A stretch of 38,761 nucleotides of DNA from positions 1 through 38,761 of the forward strand of contig NZ_CALDMP010000028.1 of the NCBI RefSeq assembly GCF_937915125.1, read 5' to 3'. The stretch is from an uncultured Ruminococcus sp. Its GTDB lineage: Bacteria > Bacillota > Clostridia > Oscillospirales > Ruminococcaceae. Within the stretch, counting starts at the first letter, position 1, and every line of letters starts with the position of its first letter. Below are positions 15,442 to 22,854 of this stretch, one piece after another. Below the pieces are notes generated by a model that searched no databases, had not been told where the DNA came from, and worked only from the letters and a program-made list of their open reading frames with translations. A program made the position numbers and the translations under genes.

Positions 15442-15470
15442 AAACGATAGGGTAAAGCTATCGTTTTTTT
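15442..15470 (+). terminator. Terminator with alternative upstream arm
   Basis: AAACGATAG (15442-15450) pairs with CTATCGTTT (15458-15466) and a T run follows. A second copy of the 5' arm upstream, AACGATAGCTT at 15381-15391, pairs perfectly over 11 bp with 15455-15465. Two mutually exclusive hairpins are therefore possible. The rest of 15037-15598 contains no gene I can support, apart from the tRNA fragment and the promoter described separately. Confidence 0.6.
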
Positions 15471-15523
15471 ATTGTCGTTTGGGTGCACTAACTGGAAAAA
15501 GATCTATTCGTGATACCCAGATC

Positions 15524-15569
15524 ATGATGTTATAAGGCGGTTGACTAACATCATCTAAAATGTTATAAT
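15524..15569 (+). promoter_or_regulatory. Promoter and repeat operators of the WYL gene
   Basis: TTGACT (15541-15546), a 17-nt spacer and TATAAT (15564-15569). The -35 is flanked by an inverted repeat, ATGATGTT (15524-15531) and AACATCAT (15547-15554). ATGTTATAA occurs twice, at 15527-15535 and 15560-15568, about three helical turns apart. The layout fits autoregulation by the WYL protein. Confidence 0.65.
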
Positions 15570-15607
15570 GAAGTAAACTAAATCGGTAATGTCAGGAAGT
15601 GCAGCAT

Positions 15608-16600
15608 ATGCCAAAATCAGAAAACCAGAAACAAAAGATTCTGTATATTATGAAATTTTTCTATGAAGAAACTGATGAGGAACATACACTCACGGTCAAC
15701 GAGATCATTGCAAAGCTTGAACGCAACGGAATTTCAGCTGCAAGGCGTTCGATTTATGATGATATCCGGACACTTCAGGCTTTTGGAGTGGACATTGTGA
15801 TGCGAAAAAGCAAAACCTGTGAGTATTTCTTAGGATCCAGAATTTTTGAAATGGCCGAATTGAAAATTATGATTGATAGTGTACAATCTTCACGATTTAT
15901 TACCAAAAAGAAAAGCGAATCACTGATCAAAAAGCTGAAAAGTCTTGCAAGCAAACCGCAGGCGAGAGAGTTTTCAGGTCAGATTTACATCTATGATCGA
16001 ATCAAGAGTATGAATGAGAGTATCTTTTATAATGTGGATACACTTCATAATGCCATTGCTTCAACCAGAAAAATCACATTTCGATATTATGATTACAATA
16101 TCAAAAGAGAAAAGGTATATCGTAAAAATGGCGAGAATTATCGCACCAATCCGATGGCACTGACCTTTGATAACGAAAATTATTATCTCATTGCCTACAA
16201 CGAAAAGTATGAAGACTTCGTCCATTATAAAGTGGACAGAATGACTGATATTGCAGTTAGCGAAGAACGTTGTAGTATGCCGAGGGAGCCTTTTAATGCG
16301 GCAAATTATGTAAAGCCGATTTTCTCCATGTTCGATGGTGAAACCGAACATATTACAGCTGTATTTGATGTATCATATCTGAATGTAGTCATAGACCGTT
16401 TTGGAGAAAATGTGCGTCTGTCAGCACTGGAAGATGGCTGCTTCCGTGCAGATTTCCAGGCGGCAGTAAGTCCGACTTTTCTTTCATGGATTATCGGATT
16501 CGGCGAAGGAGCTTTCATAGTTTCACCGCTGTGGGTGGCAGATGAGGTACAACGTCTTGCTTTGGAAGTGGTGGAAATGTATACAGATACTGAAAAGTAA
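15608..16600 (+). CDS. WYL-domain transcriptional regulator
   Basis: A 330-residue regulator: N-terminal winged helix (about 1-75, with RRSIYDDIRTLQAFGV as the recognition helix region), then a WYL domain (about 150-220, NYYLIAYNEKYEDFVHYKVDRM split by the usual turn), and a C-terminal WCX-like domain. WYL proteins sense nucleic acid or nucleotide ligands and frequently control phage-defence genes. The ATG at 15608 is preferred to an upstream GTG because AGGAA lies nine bases before it. It precedes the helicase-nuclease cassette on the same strand and is the likely regulator. Confidence 0.88.
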   Translation: MPKSENQKQKILYIMKFFYEETDEEHTLTVNEIIAKLERNGISAARRSIYDDIRTLQAFGVDIVMRKSKTCEYFLGSRIFEMAELKIMIDSVQSSRFITKKKSESLIKKLKSLASKPQAREFSGQIYIYDRIKSMNESIFYNVDTLHNAIASTRKITFRYYDYNIKREKVYRKNGENYRTNPMALTFDNENYYLIAYNEKYEDFVHYKVDRMTDIAVSEERCSMPREPFNAANYVKPIFSMFDGETEHITAVFDVSYLNVVIDRFGENVRLSALEDGCFRADFQAAVSPTFLSWIIGFGEGAFIVSPLWVADEVQRLALEVVEMYTDTEK

Positions 16601-16603
16601 TCA

Positions 16604-16667
16604 TAGTACTGTTTATAGTACATCTGACATGATATACTTATATCAGAACTTGAGGAAATGATAGTAC
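16604..16667. promoter_or_regulatory. Candidate operator region before the helicase cassette
   Basis: TAGTAC occurs three times (16604-16609, 16616-16621, 16662-16667) around a palindrome TGATAT-4-ATATCA (16630-16645). The spacing suggests a regulator-binding region in front of the gene at 16702. The promoter itself is not clear. Confidence 0.35.
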
Positions 16668-16701
16668 ACAGGTGAAATTTTAAATGTCAGGAGTATTAAA
16701 A

Positions 16702-17064
16702 ATGAACAAGAACCAGGCAGCACAGAAAGAAAATAAGTTCGGTAAAATCATCAAAAATGAATTTAAAAGGATAAAAATTCAAAAGACCGTTCCCTTTGAG
16801 GGCAGAACATTGTATCTAAGCGAGATTGACATAGATGGTGCCTTTCATCTTGACTGCATTAAAGGGGACAAACTAATCAGAGCAACAATTCATATGCCTG
16901 AAGCAGGTTATCAATTTGAAATTTCATTTTCTTCTGAGGAAGTCTCTGAAGAAGCAATGGTTGAAATTGAAAACAGGCTCAGAAATTGCAAATCTCTCTA
17001 TAACAAGGATTATAAAACCTTTATGGCTGATTTAGTTACAATATTTAAGAGCGTCAACCTATAA
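16702..17064 (+). CDS. Hypothetical 120-residue protein
   Basis: No family is recognised. The N-terminus is lysine-rich and the rest alternates strand-like and helical segments. There are no cysteines in pairs and no membrane segment. The ATG at 16702 is chosen because CAGGAG (16687-16692) lies nine bases before it; an upstream ATG at 16684 has no such site. It sits 45 bp before the helicase-HNH gene and may be its small partner or inhibitor. Confidence 0.6.
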   Translation: MNKNQAAQKENKFGKIIKNEFKRIKIQKTVPFEGRTLYLSEIDIDGAFHLDCIKGDKLIRATIHMPEAGYQFEISFSSEEVSEEAMVEIENRLRNCKSLYNKDYKTFMADLVTIFKSVNL

Positions 17065-17109
17065 TCATTAACAGCTTGAGCTGTGTAAGAAATTCTGAGG
17101 TGAAACAAC

Positions 17110-19317
17110 ATGCCAATTATGGTAGAAAACATCAATGCACAAACAATCACGCCTGCCAATGGCAGGAATCCAAGACAACTCTACGAGCATCAGGAAGAAG
17201 CAGTAAAGAAACTGGATGCAATGGATAAAAAGGGAGAGTTTCGTACCCTGCTTGTACTCCCAACAGGCGGCGGAAAGACTTTAACAGCAGCACATTGGCT
17301 GCTCCGGAACGCTGTGGATAAGGGCAAGAAAATCCTTTGGATAGCACACCGCCATTTGCTTCTGGAGCAAGCGGCAGAGGCTTTTGCACGCAATGCATAT
17401 ACGGACAATATGGTAAACCGCACCGTGTTCAGCTACCGCATTGTTTCTGGTATGCACGACAAGCTCATACATATCAAGGAGACTGATAATATCATTTTTG
17501 CAGGCAAGGATAGCCTTATCCGCAGCATGGACAAGCTGGATAAATGGCTGAACGGCGAAGAAATCTATCTGGTGGTCGACGAAGCGCATCATGCAGTTGC
17601 AAAGTCATACAAGAAAATCATTCAGTATGTTGCAGATCACACAAAGTCCATGAAGCTTCTGGGACTTACGGCAACGCCATTCCGTACCTCTGAGGACGAG
17701 CAGGGCGCACTCAAGCAGATCTTCACAGATGATATTGTGTATAAAACAGATTTAGATGCTCTTATCAAAAAAGGTATTCTTGCAACTCCTTATTTCAACC
17801 CCTGTGAAACCAAAATACAGTTTACAGAACATCTGGGAATAAATGCTCTGAAAAGCATTGAGAATCTGGATATGCTCCCTGAAGACATTGCAAATGATAT
17901 CGCAGACAATAAGGAGCGTAACAGGCTTATTGTGGACGAGTATATGAACAATTATGAGAAATACGGTCCCACTATTGTATTTGCATTGAATAAGGCTCAT
18001 GCCATTGCTCTTAATAAACTTTTCAATGAAAAGGGGAAGAAATATGGCATCAGGTCAGAATATATTATTTCTTCCGTAAGAGATATGATAACCGGTATCA
18101 CCATTTCCAATGAAGAGAATGAACAGAAGATCGAACAGTACCGCAAAGGAGAGATACAGGTTCTCATCAATGTTAATATTCTCACAGAGGGCACAGATTT
18201 GCCGAAAACACACACGGTATTTCTGACACGTCCCACGGTTTCCACTACGCTCATGACCCAGATGGTTGGCAGAGCTTTGCGCGGACTCAAAGCAGGCGGT
18301 ACCAAAGAAGCCTACATTGTAAGCTTTGTGGACGACTGGAACGACAAGATTGCTTGGGTAAATCCGAAAACTCTGACAGATGCGGAATATCATGAAAAGG
18401 AAACCACTGCTGAAAAGCGTAAGCATAATATCCGTCTGATTGCTATTTCCAAACTGGAAGAATTTGCACTGATGGCAGATTCTGCTGTAGATACTTCTTC
18501 ACTGGACAAGATTGCTGCTATTGAGCGGATTCCGCTGGGAATGTATGTGCTTTCTACATTTGAATGTAATCATCAGATTCTGGTATACAATAGTACTGAA
18601 ACTGCTTACAAGAGCCTGATTCGTGATCTGCCGAACCTGATGGAACATTATGGAATCGAGGGCGAAACGATTCCAGAAGGTACGCTTGAAGATATGACAG
18701 AGCATTGTTTTCAGTGCTATTTTGATGAAAACATGATTCCTTCCTGCAACCGGAACGATATTGAGCATCTGCTGAAATTCTATGCACAAAAGGCAGTGGA
18801 ACCACTCTTTGTTACTATTGATGAAATGGACAGAAAGAAGCTGGATGTATCTGAAATTGCCAGAAAAATTTACGATGAAGATATGCGCCGCAGTGAAAAG
18901 AATGCTTATATTCAGGAGCTTTGGGAGGAAGAAGGAAGCCTGATTCTCGTGTATTATTCCAACCAGTATTTCTTCAAAAAGCTTATTGATTTGGAGCTTG
19001 ACAAGCTGGATGGCGATGTGGAGATTGCAGTGACTGAGCCGCAGACGGAAGCAGAACTGCGAAATCTGGAGCAGTTACCGTTGCAGAAAATCATTGCATT
19101 ATATCCGAAAATTGGACTTGTACTCAGGGAGAATACCTATGCTGCTGCGCGAAATGCAGACGGAAATTATGTCTGTGCAGGATGCGGAGAAGTATTTCCC
19201 ACACGTACCTATTTACAAGTAGATCATATCATACCTATGGCAAAAGGCGGCCTGACAGTTCAGGATAATTTGCAGGTGCTGTGCAGGACATGCAATATGC
19301 GAAAGAGCGATAAGTGA
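17110..19317 (+). CDS. Superfamily II helicase fused to HNH nuclease
   Basis: A 735-residue DEAD/DEAH helicase with motif I LPTGGGKT (50-57), motif II DEAH (157-160), motif III TATP (187-190) and motif VI around QMVGRALRG (about 395-403). After roughly 230 residues without a recognised domain, the C-terminus (687-735) is an HNH nuclease of the McrA type: CAGC (689-692), DH (705-706), N720 and CRTC (725-728). The enzyme probably translocates on DNA and cuts it. This fusion is known in restriction-like and defence proteins. The ATG follows GAGGTG. Its stop overlaps the next start (TGATG). The neighbours are a WYL regulator and two unknowns. Confidence 0.9.
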   Translation: MPIMVENINAQTITPANGRNPRQLYEHQEEAVKKLDAMDKKGEFRTLLVLPTGGGKTLTAAHWLLRNAVDKGKKILWIAHRHLLLEQAAEAFARNAYTDNMVNRTVFSYRIVSGMHDKLIHIKETDNIIFAGKDSLIRSMDKLDKWLNGEEIYLVVDEAHHAVAKSYKKIIQYVADHTKSMKLLGLTATPFRTSEDEQGALKQIFTDDIVYKTDLDALIKKGILATPYFNPCETKIQFTEHLGINALKSIENLDMLPEDIANDIADNKERNRLIVDEYMNNYEKYGPTIVFALNKAHAIALNKLFNEKGKKYGIRSEYIISSVRDMITGITISNEENEQKIEQYRKGEIQVLINVNILTEGTDLPKTHTVFLTRPTVSTTLMTQMVGRALRGLKAGGTKEAYIVSFVDDWNDKIAWVNPKTLTDAEYHEKETTAEKRKHNIRLIAISKLEEFALMADSAVDTSSLDKIAAIERIPLGMYVLSTFECNHQILVYNSTETAYKSLIRDLPNLMEHYGIEGETIPEGTLEDMTEHCFQCYFDENMIPSCNRNDIEHLLKFYAQKAVEPLFVTIDEMDRKKLDVSEIARKIYDEDMRRSEKNAYIQELWEEEGSLILVYYSNQYFFKKLIDLELDKLDGDVEIAVTEPQTEAELRNLEQLPLQKIIALYPKIGLVLRENTYAAARNADGNYVCAGCGEVFPTRTYLQVDHIIPMAKGGLTVQDNLQVLCRTCNMRKSDK

Positions 19318-19847
19318 TGGTATGGACAAAGTATAAGCTGATGCCGCAGGACATTGCGGTATACCTGTTTCTCGAAAACGCCTCCCACAAAAGAGAAAAT
19401 GAGATCTTATCAGATTTGTTTGAAAATCACAATCAGATGATAGTCTGGGATTATCGGCCTGATTATTTTCTGCTCAAGCGGAGCGTGATGGATCTGGTGA
19501 ATCTTTATGAGCTGGATGACAGAGAATACCATGAAGCTGAAATGATCCTTTTGGAGATATCACAAAAAGGGGCTGATTCAGAAATAGAAACAGATTGTTT
19601 TGGCGCATATTTCAAGCTTATCTGGATGCAGCTGACGTATTCTGGAATCTCCTACCGTAAAATCAAACTTAGAAATCTGCTGCGGGATTTTAATTATAAA
19701 AGAAGAACTGCGACACTGATGAATCGTATGAACCTGGCTTTAAATGCCTTAGGTCTGAAAACGTACCTTAGAGGTTATGAGAAATGTGATATCAGGGACG
19801 CCGGTCTTGATGATATGATTATGATAAGACTTGAAACAAAAAAGTAA
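19317..19847 (+). CDS. Hypothetical 176-residue protein coupled to helicase-HNH
   Basis: No family is recognised. The protein is mostly helical, with an arginine/lysine-rich segment (YRKIKLRNLL, FNYKRRTATL) in the C-terminal half that could bind nucleic acid. The start shares its A with the TGA stop of the helicase gene, so translation is coupled and the product is likely made in step with the helicase-nuclease. A GTG one codon upstream is an alternative start. It is the last gene of the cassette; a hairpin follows at 19907. Confidence 0.65.
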   Translation: MVWTKYKLMPQDIAVYLFLENASHKRENEILSDLFENHNQMIVWDYRPDYFLLKRSVMDLVNLYELDDREYHEAEMILLEISQKGADSEIETDCFGAYFKLIWMQLTYSGISYRKIKLRNLLRDFNYKRRTATLMNRMNLALNALGLKTYLRGYEKCDIRDAGLDDMIMIRLETKK

Positions 19848-19906
19848 TATGAGCTCACAATGTCGTTCTAAAACAAATGTGATCATCTCATCTCTTCAAA
19901 AAATCA

Positions 19907-19953
19907 GCCCCACCAGGCAACCAGACAACTCCAGTCTGGCAGCCCAGTGGGGC
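19907..19953 (-). terminator. Terminator, usable in both directions
   Basis: GCCCCAC (19907-19913) pairs with GTGGGGC (19947-19953), with an inner CCAGAC/GTCTGG stem. On the minus strand it is followed by TGATTTTTT, so it ends the recombinase transcript. On the plus strand only GAATTTTA follows. Confidence 0.7.
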
Positions 19954-19958
19954 GAATT

Positions 19959-21533
19959 TTATACTGTAATTTCCACATCATTATGAAATCTAAAAACCAA
20001 CTTTCCATCTTCCAGAACTGTCACACTCTGAATCAGAATTTTCCACGCGCTTTCGTTGAAAAATGAAATATCCAGCTTACCACTGGCAACTTCACTGATC
20101 ATATCCTTTAGGAATTCTCTTCGGGAAAGTCGCTTCTCTTTCTGCTTCTGGAGATGCAGCATTTGTTTTTTCATTTTGTTTCTTTCTGCATCAAGAATGT
20201 TGTATTTCTCCGTATACTCGTCAAGTTTTATGGGATTTCTCATATTTTCCGTTATCAGCGCACGGATTTTCTGTTCATTCTGAAAAAGCTGCTCCTGAAT
20301 CTCCGACATTTCCGAATCAATGGCGGAGCAGTCGGAAAGCAGCTCTATGACCTGCTGACAAGATGCGATAAATACATCCTTGTGCTCCATGACCTTTTCG
20401 CAGGCAGTCAGGAATCTTTTCTTGATGTCATCCTCATATAAATGGGGCGTGGTGCATTTTTCGCTGTTCTGAAATTTATGATTGCACCGCCAGATGGTTC
20501 TCTGGTATTTACTGCCCGAATGCCACACCTTTGCTCCATAAAATCCGCCGCAGCAGGAGCATATAATTTTAGAGGAAAATAGACTGCTGCCACTGTATTC
20601 TCTCCCTGCCGATTTTCTCCGGATCATTTCTGCCTGTACCAGTTCAAATTCCTCTGGCGGAATAATGGCAGGATGACTGTCCTCCACAAAATACTGGGGG
20701 ACTTCACCCTCATTGACCTTACGCTTTTTCGTGAGAAAGTCTACTGTAAATTTCTTTTGCAGCAGTGCAGAACCTTTGTATTTCTCATTGGTCAGAATGC
20801 TCTGAACGGTACTGGCATACCATTTCTGTTTTCCGCTGGGAGAGGGAATGCCTTGTTCCATGAGTTGTTTTGCAATTTTTCCAGTTGTCATACCCTGCAT
20901 AAACCATCGGTAAATGTTACGGACAATTTTTGCTTCTTCCGGTACAATTTCCGGTAAACCATCTTCTCCTTTTCTGTATCCCAGAAAACTGGCATAGGGG
21001 AGTGATACTTTGCCGTCAGCCATGCGTTTTCGCTGTCCCCATGTGACGTTCTCAGAAATAGAGCGGGATTCCTCCTGTGCCAGACTGGACATGATCGTAA
21101 TGAGAAGTTCACCTTTGCTGTCCAGTGTATAAATGTTCTCTTTTTCAAAATATACCTCTACATTTTTCTCTTTCAGCTTTCGGACAGTGGTCAGAGAATC
21201 TACAGTATTTCTTGCGAAACGGGAAACAGACTTTGTTACGATCAGATCAATTCTTCCGTCCAGTGCATCTGCAACCATACGATTGAATCCGTCACGATGC
21301 TTGGTATTGGTTGCTGAAATGCCCTCATCGGTATATACGGAAACAAACTCCCAGTCGCTGCGCCCCTGTATGTATTTTGTGTAATAATCTACCTGTGCCT
21401 CATAGGAAGTCTGCTGTTCTTCGGAGTCTGTAGAAACTCTCGCATAGGCGGCAACCCGGCGTCTGTGTGTGGCCATTTCCGGCAGATGCGTCTCAGGATT
21501 GAACCTTGCTGGAATTTTGGTTACGGTCGGCAT
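19959..21533 (-). CDS. Large serine recombinase SR-4 (older module, intact)
   Basis: A 524-residue large serine recombinase. The resolvase-type catalytic domain starts with AAYARVS (catalytic S34), followed by SRFARNT and GELLITIMSSLAQEES. Then come the recombinase domain, a zinc-ribbon domain (CSCCGG...CNH...C), a coiled coil and a DUF4368-like C-terminal strand pair. The ATG at 21533 has AAGGAGG before it; an upstream extension to 21605 lacks one. It overlaps the 3' end of the truncated recombinase by 13 bp. It is most like the recombinase at 22855-24435, so each seems to be the second gene of a duplicated two-gene module. Confidence 0.88.
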   Translation of the reverse strand: MPTVTKIPARFNPETHLPEMATHRRRVAAYARVSTDSEEQQTSYEAQVDYYTKYIQGRSDWEFVSVYTDEGISATNTKHRDGFNRMVADALDGRIDLIVTKSVSRFARNTVDSLTTVRKLKEKNVEVYFEKENIYTLDSKGELLITIMSSLAQEESRSISENVTWGQRKRMADGKVSLPYASFLGYRKGEDGLPEIVPEEAKIVRNIYRWFMQGMTTGKIAKQLMEQGIPSPSGKQKWYASTVQSILTNEKYKGSALLQKKFTVDFLTKKRKVNEGEVPQYFVEDSHPAIIPPEEFELVQAEMIRRKSAGREYSGSSLFSSKIICSCCGGFYGAKVWHSGSKYQRTIWRCNHKFQNSEKCTTPHLYEDDIKKRFLTACEKVMEHKDVFIASCQQVIELLSDCSAIDSEMSEIQEQLFQNEQKIRALITENMRNPIKLDEYTEKYNILDAERNKMKKQMLHLQKQKEKRLSRREFLKDMISEVASGKLDISFFNESAWKILIQSVTVLEDGKLVFRFHNDVEITV

Positions 21534-22654
21534 TTTCTTGCATCCTCCTTTGCTTTTTTTCGCATTTCCTCTGTCCAGCTTTCGGAGCGGGAACGATCTT
21601 TCCATTGTGCTGAAATTGTATGTCCGTCACGGAAAACGAAAATCAGCTCATTCGGCTTTGGAACAAGGATTTGATCAATTTGCTGCTCCAATATATCGGC
21701 ATCAAATTCTTGTATTCCAAGTATCTCACAACAAAGGTCAATTAACGTATTTTCGGGGATTTGCTTTGCTGTAGGACAGTATTTCTTACCTTTTGTGTTG
21801 TAAGTAGCACAGATCCAGACGATACCGGTGGGCGTTTTCTTTCTGCGGTAGCTTTTTCCGCAGCAACTGCACTGAATCTTGCTTGTAAAAGGATATGACG
21901 CAACAGTGGATTGCGGAGCAGTGAACTGCTCACTCTGCTTCTTCATACGTTCCTGAACTGCGTCAAAAATGTGTTGTTCAATGATTGCAGGATGGCTGCC
22001 TTCTACGAAATACTGCGGCAGCTGACCGTCATTTGTGATTTTCCGCTTGGTAATGTGGTTCTCCCGGAATGACTTTTGCAGCAGCATATTTCCGGCATAC
22101 TTTTCATTTTTCAGGGTTCGCCGAATGTCCTCAGTTGTCCACTCACAGCCGTTGACTGTTTTTATGCCGATTTCATTCAGCTTGTTGGCAATCGCTTGTT
22201 TTCCCATGCCGGAGAGATAGTCTGAAAAAATCATCTGAACAGTTTCCGCTTCCTTTGGTACAATTTCCAGACTGCCGCTTTTTGTTCTGCGATACCCCAT
22301 CATCCGGATGCTGCAAATTTTCCCTTGATCAAAATCTCTGCGGATTCGCCATTTCTGATTCTCGCTGGCAGAGTAACTTTCTTCTTGGGCATAACTTGCC
22401 AAAATGGAGAGCATCAGCTCACCGTCTGCACTCATTGAGTGGATATGCTGCTCTTCAAAATATACATCTACGCCAATGTCTTTCAGTTCTCGGACGGTTT
22501 CCAGAAGTGTGACCGTGTTTCTAGCAAAACGGCTAATGGATTTTGTGATGATGAGATCAATATTTCCGGCTCTGCATTCCGCAAGCATCTTCTGAAAATT
22601 CTCACGGTTGTCCTTTGTTCCGGTCAAAGCTTCATCCATAAAAACGCTGATTTT
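21521..22654 (-). pseudogene. Large serine recombinase SR-3, 5' end lost
   Basis: Recombinase homology starts abruptly at about 22654 with VFMDEALTGTKDNRENFQ and continues to a normal C-terminus, including SISRFARNT, the GYRR region and the zinc ribbon CSCCG. The first 50-60 residues of the catalytic domain, with the YxRVS serine, are missing. The open frame runs on to a GTG at 22699, but those codons come from the TGCACCCCC repeat region, not from recombinase. Without the serine it cannot cut DNA. It matches the first gene of the neighbouring module (24420-26321) in the LLETV...GELMLSILAS segment. The break is best explained by insertion of the phage next to it. Confidence 0.8.
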
Positions 22655-22677
22655 GATACAATGCAACGATTGCAGTT

Positions 22678-22792
22678 TAGGGGGTGCAAAAATCTGCACC
22701 CCCTACTTTTTAACGATTGCGATTTTGCACCCCCTACCTTTTAACGATGCACCCCCCTAAGTCGGATTTGCACCCCCTATTATTTAACGAAT
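22678..22792. repeat. TGCACCCCCTA repeat cluster, possible attachment region
   Basis: A 23-nt unit beginning TGCACCCCCTAC and ending TTAACGAT occurs at 22695-22717 and 22726-22748 with one mismatch. A partial unit (TGCACCCCCCTAA) starts at 22748 and a divergent full unit lies at 22769-22792. An inverted copy at 22678-22688 pairs perfectly over 11 bp with 22695-22705. It lies at the break in the older recombinase gene and just past the terminator of the intact recombinase operon, where an attL would be expected. Confidence 0.65.
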
Positions 22793-22802
22793 GAGTGCAT
22801 AG

Positions 22803-22837
22803 AAAAAAGCACCCAAGGCTTCAAAAACCCTGAGTGC
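22803..22837 (-). terminator. Terminator of the intact recombinase pair
   Basis: On the minus strand, GCACTCAGGG pairs with CCTTGGGTGC (10 bp with two G-T pairs, 9-nt loop) and six T follow. It lies 18 bp past the stop of the 22855-24435 gene. Confidence 0.75.
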
Positions 22838-22854
22838 AAAATCGGCTTATTTGC

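Noticed and set aside
14931..15488. Minus-strand 185-residue ORF containing LRELDLNQRPSGYE
   Set aside because: This peptide is a known artefact of translating the antisense of a tRNA; it overlaps the tRNA-fMet fragment and the end of the ATPase gene and has no ribosome site.
19907..22654. Left end of the prophage at the terminator near 19.9 kb
   Set aside because: Would make all four recombinases phage genes, but the truncation and terminator near 22.65-22.84 kb fit a boundary there better; 19.9 kb remains a possible end for the older element.
22655..22699. N-terminal extension of the truncated recombinase to a GTG at 22699
   Set aside because: Those codons come from the repeat region and have no recombinase character; no ribosome site.
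22678..22792. Possible CRISPR array
   Set aside because: Repeats are few, of unequal spacing, one is inverted, and no cas gene is nearby.
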